Assembly (NCBI GenBank): GCA_947252755.1
Contig: CAMXWV010000002.1
Span: 62,001 to 126,000 of the forward strand
Source: an uncultured Dermabacter sp.
GTDB lineage: Bacteria; Actinomycetota; Actinomycetes; Actinomycetales; Dermabacteraceae
Length of the DNA stretch: 64,000 bases
Reading direction: 5' to 3'
Positions 33,151 to 41,617 of the stretch are shown here, piece after piece. The first letter of the stretch is position 1; each line of letters opens with the position of its first letter. A program made the translations under genes and the position numbers. The notes under the pieces were generated by a model. That model searched no databases. It was not told where the DNA came from and saw only the letters and a program-made list of their open reading frames with translations.

Positions 33151-34770
33151 TCACTCCCATTCGATGGTGCCGGGCGGCTTCGAGGTGATGTCCAGCGTCA
33201 CCCGGTTGATCTCGCGCACCTCATTGGTGATGCGGTTCGAGATATGGGAGAGCACGTCGTAGGGGATCTTCGCCCAGTCCGCCGTCATGGCGTCCTCGCT
33301 GGTCACGGGGCGCAGCACCACTGGATGCCCGTAGGTGCGGTGGTCGCCCTGAACGCCCACGGAGCGCACATCAGCGAGGAGCACCACCGGGCACTGCCAG
33401 ATGTCTCGGTCCAGGCCGGCAGCGGTGAGCTCCTGGCGGGCGATCGCGTCGGCCTCGCGGAGGATGTCCAGTCGCTCACGGGTCACTTCGCCGATGATGC
33501 GGATGCCCAGGCCCGGGCCGGGGAACGGCTGACGCCAGACGATCTCGTCCGGCAGCCCGAGCTCGGAGCCCACCGCGCGCACCTCGTCCTTGAACAGGGC
33601 GCGCAGCGGCTCCACCAGTTCGAACTGGAGATCATCAGGCAGACCGCCCACATTATGGTGGGACTTGATGTTGGAGGTGCCGTCCCCGCCGCCGGATTCC
33701 ACCACGTCCGGGTAGAGCGTGCCCTGCACCAGGAAAGCCTTCGCTTCGGCGTGGGCGTCCTCGCCTTCGCCGGCCACCACGCCCTGCTCACGCAGAATGT
33801 TCTCCTGCGCCTGTTCGAACACGCGGATGAATTCGCGGCCGATGATCTTGCGCTTCGTCTCCGGGTCGGTGACGCCCGCCAGGGCGGTGAGGAAGCGCTC
33901 TTCAGCGTCCACCACAACGAGCTTTGCGCCGCCGGTGGAGGCGCCGAACGCCTTCTCGATCTCCTCGGATTCGTTCTTGCGCATCAGGCCGTGGTTCACG
34001 TACACGCAGGTGAGGCGGTCGCCGATGGCGCGCTGCACGATAGCGGCGGCCACGGCGGAGTCAACGCCGCCGGAAAGACCGCAGATCGCGGTGCCGTCCC
34101 CGATCTGTTCGCGGATCAGCGCCACCTGTTCGTCGATCACGCCAGCGGTGGTCCATTCCGGCTTCAGACCGGCGCCGTGGAACAGGAAGTTCGTGATGAT
34201 CTCCTGGCCGCGATCGGAGTGGCCCACTTCTGGGTGCCACTGCACCCCGAACAGGCGGCGCTCAGTGTCTTCGAACGCGGCCACCGGGGAGCCCGCGGAT
34301 TCCGCCACCACGGTGAAGCCCTCGGGCGCGGAGTGCACGGAGTCGCCGTGGCTCATCCACACGTTCTGGTCTGTGTCCTGGCCGCTGAGCAGCACGGAGT
34401 CCCCGTCCACGCGGCTCAGCCGGGTGCGGCCGTATTCGCGCACTCCGGTTTCGGCGACGCGACCGCCGAGCGCGTCGGCCATCGCCTGGAAGCCGTAGCA
34501 CAGTCCAAGTACGGGCACACCGGCGTCGAGCAGTTCACGCTGGAGCGCGGGGGCGCCGTCGTCGTACACGGAGGAGGGGCCGCCGGAGAGGATCAGCGCC
34601 TGCGGGCGCCTGGACAGGATCTCCTCAGCGGGCAGCGAGTGCGGCACCACTTCTGAGTACACGTTTGCTTCTCGCACGCGGCGGGCGATCAGCTGGGCGT
34701 ACTGGGCGCCGAAGTCTACAACCAGGACGGGGTTCTGGGAGGTCTGGTGAGCGTCATTCACAGCGGTCAT
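33151..34770 (-). CDS. guaA: GMP synthase (glutamine-hydrolysing)
   Basis: A 539-residue enzyme turning XMP, glutamine and ATP into GMP. The class I glutaminase domain has the catalytic Cys in VLGLCYGFQAM and His/Glu in GVQWHPEVGHSD. The ATP-pyrophosphatase domain begins with ICGLSGGVDSAVAAAI. The C-terminus SKPPGTIEWE is family-typical. The ATG lies two bases after the DUF3817 stop, so SURF1, the DUF3817 gene and guaA form one probable operon. Confidence 0.97.
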   Translation of the reverse strand: MTAVNDAHQTSQNPVLVVDFGAQYAQLIARRVREANVYSEVVPHSLPAEEILSRRPQALILSGGPSSVYDDGAPALQRELLDAGVPVLGLCYGFQAMADALGGRVAETGVREYGRTRLSRVDGDSVLLSGQDTDQNVWMSHGDSVHSAPEGFTVVAESAGSPVAAFEDTERRLFGVQWHPEVGHSDRGQEIITNFLFHGAGLKPEWTTAGVIDEQVALIREQIGDGTAICGLSGGVDSAVAAAIVQRAIGDRLTCVYVNHGLMRKNESEEIEKAFGASTGGAKLVVVDAEERFLTALAGVTDPETKRKIIGREFIRVFEQAQENILREQGVVAGEGEDAHAEAKAFLVQGTLYPDVVESGGGDGTSNIKSHHNVGGLPDDLQFELVEPLRALFKDEVRAVGSELGLPDEIVWRQPFPGPGLGIRIIGEVTRERLDILREADAIARQELTAAGLDRDIWQCPVVLLADVRSVGVQGDHRTYGHPVVLRPVTSEDAMTADWAKIPYDVLSHISNRITNEVREINRVTLDITSKPPGTIEWE

Positions 34771-34771
34771 C

Positions 34772-35182
34772 TTAGCGTGCCTCGCGCGGCTCGGAGTCGC
34801 CGAGGGTGGGGCGTTCGCGCAGGTCCTTTTCCACCTGCTGCGTGGTCCATTTTTCGCCGAAGAAGGACAGAACCGGCACCACGCCGAAGAACATGAGCAG
34901 CAGCATCCGCGGCAGCTGCCAGCGCATCTTCAGCCACAGGTCGAAGGCGAGCACCACGTAGGCGATGTAGATGACGCCGTGGATGGGGCTCCAGGTTTTG
35001 GAGATGGTTGCCCAGCGCTGCGCTTCGATCGGGTTGGCGTCCACGCCTCCGAACACGAGGTAGCGGAAGATCATGATGACCACGAGGATGAGCAGCGCCA
35101 CACCTTCCACGATGGAGGCCGCTTTGAAGCGGCCGAGCGAGGTGCGGACCTGGGCTTCGTCGAGCGGGCGGGTTGCAGTCAC
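34772..35182 (-). CDS. DUF3817 membrane protein
   Basis: A 136-residue membrane protein with three or four hydrophobic segments. The family pattern is ASIVEGVALLILVVIMIFRY followed by SPIHGVIYIAYVVLAFDLWL. In this family the Glu-Gly and HG/YxxY features lie in helices. The C-terminal tail is charged. The function is unknown; homologues often sit near guaA or SURF1 genes in actinobacteria. Its start overlaps the SURF1 stop by 4 bp. Confidence 0.85.
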   Translation of the reverse strand: MTATRPLDEAQVRTSLGRFKAASIVEGVALLILVVIMIFRYLVFGGVDANPIEAQRWATISKTWSPIHGVIYIAYVVLAFDLWLKMRWQLPRMLLLMFFGVVPVLSFFGEKWTTQQVEKDLRERPTLGDSEPREAR

Positions 35183-36201
35183 GGGGTGTCCTTGTCTGTT
35201 GTGGTCGAAGAGTCTGTTGCGGTCGAAGCGGGGCCGGGGGCGCCGGTCACGGCGGAGTCCGAAGCGGCGACATCCTGGGCGGCGGAGTCGGGGGCGCCGG
35301 TCACGGCGGAGTCCGAAGCGGCGACATCCTGGGCGGCGGAGTCGGGGGCGCCGGTCACGGCGGAGTCCGAAGCGGCGGAACCGGTCCCGCCCGACGCGCC
35401 CTCCTCCGCCAGGGCGAGCAGCCGTTCACGCCGCTCATGCTGCTCATCGAGGTACTGGGTTCGCACGGCGCGGTACCAGATATAGAGGAAGAAGCCGCCG
35501 AACACGATCCACTGGATCATGTACGCGATGTTCTGCAGGTCAAGGCCGCGGGTGAACTCGCTGGACGCCGCCGGCAGCACGCGCAGCTCCGGCGGCTGGG
35601 TCACGGTGTTCGCCGGGTCGTCATCCGCATCCGCGGTAACAGCCAGGTACCCGCCGATCATCGGCGCGCCCCACTCGTTGGTGAGCAGGGGGCTGGCGAT
35701 TTCGGCGAGCTCACCGGGCGCGGTGAATCCGCCCGACGCGGCCTCGCTCGCCTCAAGCCTGCCCACCACGGTCTGGGTGCCGGTGGGAACCGGGGGGATG
35801 CCCCCGGCGTCAGCGATCGGGGCGTCGGCGGCGGGCATCCAGCCGCGCGCAATCGGCACGTGGGTGCCGGCGAGCTCCCCCTCGGTGATGAGGAAATCGG
35901 TGAGGATGATGGTGGCGTCGGTTCCGTCAAGGCGGCGGCCGGGGACGATCACCTGGGAGTCGGGCTGATACTGACCGGTGACGGTGACGAGGCGGCCCTG
36001 CATGGCATTGGTGACCACTTCGCCCTCCCCCATCACCTGGACAAGGCTGACCGATTCTGTGCTCTGCGTGACCTCTGTGGCGGCGCGAGCGCGCTGGGCG
36101 CGGTCCCATTGCCAGTTCGCCAACAGGCCGCACACCACGGTTGCGGCAACCATGAGCGCAAGGATCCCGAGGTTTCGGGGGCGGACGGCAACGGACAGCA
36201 T
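35179..36201 (-). CDS. SURF1 family cytochrome oxidase assembly protein with repeat tail
   Basis: A 340-residue protein. It has an N-terminal membrane helix (LGILALMVAATVVCGLLANW), a large external domain with VTVTGQYQPDSQVIVPGR and HVPIARGWMPAAD, and a second helix (QWIVFGGFFLYIWYRAVR), the two-helix SURF1 layout. SURF1 proteins help insert heme a into cytochrome c oxidase. The tail after about residue 275 is unusual: tandem 18-residue units (DSAVTGAPDSAAQDVAAS). The start is set at 36201 because TACGAT lies 7 bp upstream, although an ATG at 36210 is also in frame. It is first in an operon with the DUF3817 gene and guaA. Confidence 0.88.
   Translation of the reverse strand: MLSVAVRPRNLGILALMVAATVVCGLLANWQWDRAQRARAATEVTQSTESVSLVQVMGEGEVVTNAMQGRLVTVTGQYQPDSQVIVPGRRLDGTDATIILTDFLITEGELAGTHVPIARGWMPAADAPIADAGGIPPVPTGTQTVVGRLEASEAASGGFTAPGELAEIASPLLTNEWGAPMIGGYLAVTADADDDPANTVTQPPELRVLPAASSEFTRGLDLQNIAYMIQWIVFGGFFLYIWYRAVRTQYLDEQHERRERLLALAEEGASGGTGSAASDSAVTGAPDSAAQDVAASDSAVTGAPDSAAQDVAASDSAVTGAPGPASTATDSSTTTDKDTP
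35237..35378. repeat. 54-bp tandem repeat in the SURF1 tail
   Basis: Two complete 54-bp copies (35237-35290 and 35291-35344) and a 34-bp partial third. The copies are identical by eye. The period is a multiple of three, so copy number changes would keep the frame. Confidence 0.9.
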
Positions 36202-36208
36202 GGGCGCC

Positions 36209-36214
36209 ATCGTA
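36209..36214 (-). promoter_or_regulatory. -10 element of a leaderless promoter (SURF1 operon)
   Basis: TACGAT on the minus strand, 7 bp before ATG 36201; the same hexamer and spacing as at the DUF3151 gene. Confidence 0.5.
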
Positions 36215-36301
36215 TCGGGTGCCCTTTCGGCCGCTGATCGGCCGTGTGCGCTGAGCAACACAGAAGGACGCTGGCCCCGCTGGCGTTCATCTGCGCTCTC
36301 C

Positions 36302-36307
36302 TATGCT
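36302..36307 (+). promoter_or_regulatory. -10 element of a leaderless promoter (pta)
   Basis: TATGCT, 7 bp before GTG 36315. This supports GTG rather than the in-frame ATG at 36303, which lies inside the element. Confidence 0.5.
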
Positions 36308-36314
36308 GAGATGC

Positions 36315-38384
36315 GTGAGTCACAGTGTTTATATCGCATCCCCTGAAGGCCGCACCGGCAAGTCCTCCGTGGCGCTCGGTGTGCTCGAGGCGCTCGTTGC
36401 CACGTCCGAGAAGGTGGGCGTGTTCCGCCCGGTGTATAACAAGGACGTGGACCGGGACGTGGCCGTGGAGCTGCTCACCGCGCATCCCGCTGTGGATCAG
36501 TCCTATGAGGACGCCATGGGCGTGGACTATGACCTCGTGTTCGAGAATCCTGATGAGGCGCACGCGCAGCTGCTGCAGCGCTACCAGGAGCTGCGGGAGA
36601 AGTACACGGCGCTGGTGATCCTGGGCTCCGACTATGAGGAAGTGCCGAACCCGGTTGAACTCCAGTTCAACGCGGAGGCGGCGGCAAATATCGGCGCTCC
36701 CATGGTGGTGGTGATGAACGGCTTAGGCCGCTCACCGGAGGAATGCGCCACCATGGCTGCTCTCGCCTACCAGGAGTTCGCGTCGCATCACGCCACGCCG
36801 GTGGCGATCATCGCGAACCGCTGCGCTCCGGACCGCCTGGATGAGGTGCGGGCCGCGATGCGTTCGCGGATGCCGCAGAGTGTGGTGGTGGCGGCGCTGC
36901 CGGAGTCCCCGGTGATCATGGCTCCCACTGTGAAGGGACTCCTCAAGGCGGTGGACGGCCGGCTGCTGCAGGGCTCTCCCGAGTGGCTGACCCGTCCGAG
37001 CCTGGGCAACGTGGTGGCGGCGATGAGCCTGCCGAACGTGCTGCGGTACCTGTCGGAGAGCTGCACGGTGGTTGCGCCGGGTGACCGCTATGACCTCATG
37101 CCCGGTCTGCTGCTTGCCCAGCAGTCCGGCACGTTCCCGTCCCTGGCCTCGATTGTGCTGTCCGGCGGGTATGACCTGCCGCCGGAGGTGCGGCGCCTCA
37201 CCGATGGCATCCAGCAGGATCTGCCGATCATCACCACTGAGCTCTCCACGTTCGACGCGGCCATGAAGATCGCCTCCGCCACCGGGCGCCTGTCAGCCTC
37301 GTCCCCGCAGAAGCTCGACGCGGCCCGCCGCGCGATCAGTGAGAACCTGCCGATGAGTGAGCTGCTGGCGGCGATCGATGTGGCGAAATCTGATGTGGTC
37401 ACTCCGATGATGTTCCAGTTCGAGCTGATCGGGCGTGCTCGCGGTGAGAAGAAGACGATTGTGCTGCCGGAGGGTGATGAGCCGCGGATCCTGGCCGCTG
37501 CGGAGGCGATCCTTGCCCGCGGTGTGGCGAACCTGGTGCTGATCGGGGATGAAACGCAGATCCGCGCCAAGGCGTCTCAGCTGGGGCATGACGTCACCGA
37601 GGCCACGATCGTGTCCACCGCTGATGAGCGCTATCTCGACGAGTTCGCCAGCGAGTACGCGCGGCTGCGCGCCCATAAGGGTGTGAGCCTGGAGGAGGCG
37701 CGTGAGCGGGTGCAGGACGTGTCCTACTTCGGCACGATGATGGTGCACCTCGGTTACGCGGACGGCATGGTGTCCGGCGCGGTGAACTCCACGGCGCATA
37801 CGATCCGGCCGAGCTTTGAGATCATCAAAACGAAGCCGGGCGCGAAGATCGTCTCCAGCGTGTTCCTGATGGCGATGGCGGACCGGGTGCTTGTGTACGG
37901 CGACTGCGCGGTGAACCTGGACCCGTCCAGTGAGGAGCTGGCGGACATCGCCGCGCAGTCTGCGGCAACGGCGCAGCAGTTCGGCATTGATCCTCGGGTG
38001 GCGATGCTGTCCTATTCCACCGGGTCCTCCGGCGCCGGCCCGGACGTGGACAAGGTGCGCGAGGCGACCGAGCTGGTGAAGTCACAGCATCCGGATCTGG
38101 ATGTGGAGGGCCCGATCCAGTACGACGCCGCCGTGGATGCCTCCGTGGCGCAGACGAAGCTGCCGGATTCCTCTGTGGCCGGCCGTGCCACCGTGTTCGT
38201 GTTCCCGGATCTGAACACCGGCAACAACACGTACAAGGCGGTGCAGCGCTCTGCTGGAGCCGTGGCGATCGGCCCGATCCTGCAGGGTCTGAATAAACCG
38301 GTCAATGACCTCTCACGGGGCGCTCTCGTGGAGGACATCATCAATACCGTGGTGATCACCGCGATCCAGGCTCAGAACGCCTGA
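36315..38384 (+). CDS. pta: Phosphate acetyltransferase (long form)
   Basis: A 689-residue enzyme. Residues 1-200 are a BioD-like P-loop domain (VYIASPEGRTGKSSVALGVL). A DRTGG-type regulatory domain follows, and the C-terminal 330 residues are the catalytic phosphotransacetylase (KTIVLPEGDEPRILAAAEAI, ARLRAHKGVSLEEARERV, MLSYSTGSSGAGPDVDKV, FVFPDLNTGNNTYKAVQR). It interconverts acetyl-CoA and acetyl phosphate. The GTG start gives the usual N-terminus (VSHSVYIAS). It is followed 63 bp later by ackA, the standard pair for acetate overflow or fermentative ATP. Confidence 0.96.
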   Translation: MSHSVYIASPEGRTGKSSVALGVLEALVATSEKVGVFRPVYNKDVDRDVAVELLTAHPAVDQSYEDAMGVDYDLVFENPDEAHAQLLQRYQELREKYTALVILGSDYEEVPNPVELQFNAEAAANIGAPMVVVMNGLGRSPEECATMAALAYQEFASHHATPVAIIANRCAPDRLDEVRAAMRSRMPQSVVVAALPESPVIMAPTVKGLLKAVDGRLLQGSPEWLTRPSLGNVVAAMSLPNVLRYLSESCTVVAPGDRYDLMPGLLLAQQSGTFPSLASIVLSGGYDLPPEVRRLTDGIQQDLPIITTELSTFDAAMKIASATGRLSASSPQKLDAARRAISENLPMSELLAAIDVAKSDVVTPMMFQFELIGRARGEKKTIVLPEGDEPRILAAAEAILARGVANLVLIGDETQIRAKASQLGHDVTEATIVSTADERYLDEFASEYARLRAHKGVSLEEARERVQDVSYFGTMMVHLGYADGMVSGAVNSTAHTIRPSFEIIKTKPGAKIVSSVFLMAMADRVLVYGDCAVNLDPSSEELADIAAQSAATAQQFGIDPRVAMLSYSTGSSGAGPDVDKVREATELVKSQHPDLDVEGPIQYDAAVDASVAQTKLPDSSVAGRATVFVFPDLNTGNNTYKAVQRSAGAVAIGPILQGLNKPVNDLSRGALVEDIINTVVITAIQAQNA

Positions 38385-38447
38385 GCCCCGTTCCGCTCTC
38401 ACTCCCTGCTCGTCCGCGCATCCGCGGCCCGTTCGGAAGGACCGACT

Positions 38448-39671
38448 ATGTCAGCCACCACCATTCTTGTGCTCAACTCCGGCTCCAGCTCCATCAAGTT
38501 CGAGCTGCTTGATCCGATGAGTCGGACGTCGATCGCCAGCGGCATTGTGGACCGGGTTGGTCAGGCAGCGGGCACTGCTGAGATCCACACGCCGGAGGCG
38601 ACCCGCGAGTTCGCCGGTCCGATCCCGGACCACACGGCGGGCATGGCGATCATTGAGGACCTGTTCCGCCAGGTGGGCATCGCACTGGATGAGTCCACAG
38701 TGGCGGGTGTGGGGCATCGGGTGGTGCAGGGCGGCGCGGTGTTCTCGGATCCGGTGAGGATCAATGACGGGGTTCGCCAGTCGATCTATGACCTGGGCGC
38801 GCTCGCACCGCTGCACAACTACGCGGCGGTGGACGGGATCGACGGGGCGAAGAAGCTGCTGCCCTCGATTCCGCACGTGGCGGTGTTCGACACGGCCTTC
38901 TTCACGGCTCTGCCCGATTCCTCCGCCACCTATGCGATTGCTCGCGAGATCGCGGACAAGCATCAGATCCGCCGCTACGGCGCGCACGGCACCAGCCACC
39001 GGTTCGTGTCCCAGAGCGTGCCCGGCTTCCTTGAAACCGCCGGTGTTACGCCGACCGTGGGCGAGCAGGGCCTGCGGCAGATCGTGCTGCACCTGGGCAA
39101 TGGGGCGAGCGTGTCTGCCGTGGTGGACGGCTCCCCCGTGGACACGTCAATGGGCCTCACCCCGCTGGAGGGCCTGGTGATGGGCACCCGCAGCGGTGAC
39201 ATCGACCCGAGCGTGTACGTGCACCTGTTCCGGCAGGCCGGGATGGGCCCGGAAGAGGTGGACACGCTGCTGAACAAGAAGTCCGGTCTGATCGGGCTGC
39301 TCGGCATGAGCGATTTCCGGGACATTGAGGCAGCAATCGACGCGGGCGATGAGGCCGCGCAGAAGGCGTTCGACGTCTGGGCGCACCGTGTGCGCAAATA
39401 CGTGGGCTCCTACGCGTTCGTCATGGGCGGAGTGGATGTCATCACCTTCACCGCCGGCATCGGTGAGAATGCGGACTTCGCCCGCGCGGCGGCTCTGGCC
39501 GGCCTGGAGGAGTTCGGCATCGTCATTGATCCGCAGCGCAACGCCGGCCGGAAGAAGGAGCCGGCGGTCATCTCAGCGGATGACTCCCGTGTCACGGTGG
39601 TGGTGTTCCCCACGGCTGAGGAGTTCGCCATCGCCCAGCAGACCCTGGAGGTTGTGCGCGCTGCCGTGTGA
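38448..39671 (+). CDS. ackA: Acetate kinase
   Basis: A 407-residue ASKHA-fold kinase transferring phosphate between acetyl phosphate and ADP. Motifs are ILVLNSGSSSIKFELL, GVGHRVVQGGAVF, HVAVFDTAFFTALP, RRYGAHGTSHRFVS and VLHLGNGASVSAVVDGSPVD. The ATG is preceded by cggaaggacc at good spacing. It completes the pta-ackA pathway. The gene converges on guaB3 with only 14 bp between stops; I see no terminator in that gap. Confidence 0.97.
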   Translation: MSATTILVLNSGSSSIKFELLDPMSRTSIASGIVDRVGQAAGTAEIHTPEATREFAGPIPDHTAGMAIIEDLFRQVGIALDESTVAGVGHRVVQGGAVFSDPVRINDGVRQSIYDLGALAPLHNYAAVDGIDGAKKLLPSIPHVAVFDTAFFTALPDSSATYAIAREIADKHQIRRYGAHGTSHRFVSQSVPGFLETAGVTPTVGEQGLRQIVLHLGNGASVSAVVDGSPVDTSMGLTPLEGLVMGTRSGDIDPSVYVHLFRQAGMGPEEVDTLLNKKSGLIGLLGMSDFRDIEAAIDAGDEAAQKAFDVWAHRVRKYVGSYAFVMGGVDVITFTAGIGENADFARAAALAGLEEFGIVIDPQRNAGRKKEPAVISADDSRVTVVVFPTAEEFAIAQQTLEVVRAAV

Positions 39672-39685
39672 GCGCCTGCACCAGC

Positions 39686-40798
39686 TCACTGCATGGTGAC
39701 GACTTCCACGCGCTGGAAGTCCTTCAGTTCGGTGTAGCCGGTGGTGGCCATGGCGTGGCGCAGCGCCCCCATGAGGTTGGTGGTGCCGTCTGCGCTGAGG
39801 CCGGGGCCGAACAGGATCTGCTCCAGGGGTGCCACCCGTCCCACTTCTACGCGGTGCCCGCGTGGAAGGGTGGGGTGGTGGGCTTCGCTGCCCCAGTGGA
39901 AGCCGCCTCCGGGAGCCTCATCGGCGCGGGCGAGTGCGGCGCCCACCATCAGACCGTCAGCGCCGCAGGCGAGGGCTTTCACAATGTCTCCGGAGCGGCC
40001 CAGGCCGCCGTCGGCGATGACGTGCACGTAGCGGCCGCCGGACTCGTCCATGTAGTCGCGGCGGGCTGCCGCCACATCGGACACGGCGGTGGCAAGCGGA
40101 ACGGAGATGCCGAGGGTTTCCCACGTGGTCTGGGATGCACCGCCGCCGAATCCTACGAGCACACCGGCTGCGCCGGTGCGCATCAGGTGCAGGGCTGCGG
40201 AGTAGGTGGCGCAGCCGCCCACGATGACCGGCACATCCAGTTCGTAGATGAAACGCTTGAGGTTGAGCGGTTCGCGGTTGCCGGACACATGCTCGGCGCT
40301 CACGGTGGTGCCGCGGATGAAGAACAGGTCCACGCCGGCATCCACCACGGACTTCCAGTGCTCCTGGGTGCGCTGCGGCGAGAGTGAGCCGGCGGCCACC
40401 ACGCCCGCGTCGCGCAGCTGCTGGATGCGGTCGCGGATCAGCTCCGGCTTCACCGGCTCTTCGTAGATCTCGCGCATCCGCGCGGTGACCTGCCCGTCCG
40501 GCAGGGAGGCGATCTCAGTCAGCAGCGGCTGCGGATCCTCATAACGGGTCCAGAGACCTTCCAGGTCGATCACGCCGAGACCGCCGAACCGGCCGAGCGC
40601 GATCGCCGTGTCAGGGCTCATCACGGAGTCCATCGGCGCTGCGAAGAGGGGGATGTCGAAGTGGTAGGCGTCCACCTGCCAGGAGAGTGAGACGTCCTCC
40701 GGGTCGCGAGTGCGCCGGGAGGGGACCACGGCCACGTCGTCCAGGCCGTAAGTGCGCCGGCCGCGCTTATTTCGTCCGAGCTCGATTTCGTTCAACAC
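39686..40798 (-). CDS. guaB3: GuaB3 family IMP dehydrogenase-related protein
   Basis: A 370-residue TIM-barrel protein related to IMP dehydrogenase but without CBS domains. FAAPMDSVMSPDTAIALGRF and VHVIADGGLGRSGDIVKALA match the family. The IMPDH active-site Cys loop (SICTTR type) is replaced by VGFGGGASQTTWETLG, normal for GuaB3. Whether GuaB3 acts as a GMP reductase-like enzyme or otherwise is unsettled to my knowledge. The GTG at 40798 lies 6 bp from TAGGAT, a leaderless layout. guaB lies 820 bp upstream on the same strand, with an exonuclease gene between. Confidence 0.92.
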   Translation of the reverse strand: MLNEIELGRNKRGRRTYGLDDVAVVPSRRTRDPEDVSLSWQVDAYHFDIPLFAAPMDSVMSPDTAIALGRFGGLGVIDLEGLWTRYEDPQPLLTEIASLPDGQVTARMREIYEEPVKPELIRDRIQQLRDAGVVAAGSLSPQRTQEHWKSVVDAGVDLFFIRGTTVSAEHVSGNREPLNLKRFIYELDVPVIVGGCATYSAALHLMRTGAAGVLVGFGGGASQTTWETLGISVPLATAVSDVAAARRDYMDESGGRYVHVIADGGLGRSGDIVKALACGADGLMVGAALARADEAPGGGFHWGSEAHHPTLPRGHRVEVGRVAPLEQILFGPGLSADGTTNLMGALRHAMATTGYTELKDFQRVEVVTMQ

Positions 40799-40804
40799 GC
40801 TCTC

Positions 40805-40810
40805 ATCCTA
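40805..40810 (-). promoter_or_regulatory. -10 element of a leaderless promoter (guaB3)
   Basis: TAGGAT on the minus strand, 6 bp before GTG 40798. The tandem repeat just upstream occupies the -35 region. Confidence 0.55.
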
Positions 40811-40825
40811 GCCGGGGCGTGCGAG

Positions 40826-40903
40826 CAGGTGGTGCGACTCAGAGCGGGCAGGTGGTACGGTTCAGAGCGCCAGGTGGCGCGGCTCAGAGCGGCCAGGTGG
40901 TGG
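40826..40903. repeat. 22-23-bp tandem repeat overlapping the exonuclease stop codon
   Basis: Three copies (starting 40826, 40849 and 40871) and a partial fourth at 40894. On the minus strand each copy carries cctg-N1-3-cgctctga, so each repeats the last codons and TGA of the exonuclease gene. It separates that stop (40884) from the guaB3 -10 element. Confidence 0.8.
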
Positions 40904-41585
40904 AGACGTCCGGTGTTCTCCCCTTGGATTCCAGGAAGCGGTTGAAGTTCTCCGCCCATGCCCGGTGCAGTTCGATCTGCTTCTTGTGCAGCTCCGGCAG
41001 GTCGGTCCCGGCAACCTCGTGGTGGCGCTCGGCGATCGCTCGCAGCACATCAAGGGTCATCGAGACGTCCACGTCCGCTGTGTGCATGGCGCCGTCCGGG
41101 TGGATCCCGTACACCTCCATCAGCGCGCTCAGGGTGCGCTTGCCTTTGCGGTAGCGGTCCAGTCCCCGATCGAGCACAAGCGGATCCACCACGGGCGCGA
41201 TGTCATGGCCCAGCCGTTCCGCAATCGTGGCCAGTCCATGCCGGGTGAGCTCGGCTTCCATGATGGCAAGGTCGAAACCGCCGTTGAAGGCAACGATCGG
41301 CGTTCCCTGCTGAAGCGCCTCCGCCAGGCGGCTGGCGATCTCTTCGAGCGCGGGCGCCGGCGGCATTCCGTACTGCTGAGCATGCTCGGTGGAGATGCCG
41401 TGCACGCCGGCTGCTCCCTCGGGGATCGGCACACCCGGGTTGATCAGCCAGGTGGCGACGGTTTCCCGGTTGCGGCCCGGTCCGGTGGAGAACACGAGAG
41501 CGGCGGTGACAACACGGTCTTCCGCGGTATCGGTGCCGGTGGTCTCGGTGTCAAAGCCCAGCAGGGGCCCGTTGATCCAACTCAT
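40884..41585 (-). CDS. DnaQ-like 3'-5' exonuclease domain protein
   Basis: A 233-residue DEDDh exonuclease. Motif ExoI is LGFDTETTGTD (catalytic Asp and Glu), ExoII is the VAFNGGFDLAIMEAEL region and ExoIII is MHTADVDVSMTLDVLRAIAE with HTADVD. It may act in DNA repair, proofreading or RNA turnover; the substrate is not defined by sequence. Homologues in actinobacteria are often annotated as a DNA polymerase III epsilon-like exonuclease. The ATG lies 6 bp from TAGGCT (leaderless). Its stop codon lies inside a 23-bp tandem repeat. Confidence 0.88.
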   Translation of the reverse strand: MSWINGPLLGFDTETTGTDTAEDRVVTAALVFSTGPGRNRETVATWLINPGVPIPEGAAGVHGISTEHAQQYGMPPAPALEEIASRLAEALQQGTPIVAFNGGFDLAIMEAELTRHGLATIAERLGHDIAPVVDPLVLDRGLDRYRKGKRTLSALMEVYGIHPDGAMHTADVDVSMTLDVLRAIAERHHEVAGTDLPELHKKQIELHRAWAENFNRFLESKGRTPDVSTTWPL

Positions 41586-41591
41586 GCGGCC

Positions 41592-41597
41592 AGCCTA
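41592..41597 (-). promoter_or_regulatory. -10 element of a leaderless promoter (exonuclease gene)
   Basis: TAGGCT on the minus strand, 6 bp before ATG 41585. It sits 20 bp past the guaB stop, so the gene has its own promoter. Confidence 0.55.
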
Positions 41598-41617
41598 GCG
41601 GGGTGTGGCCGGCCGGC

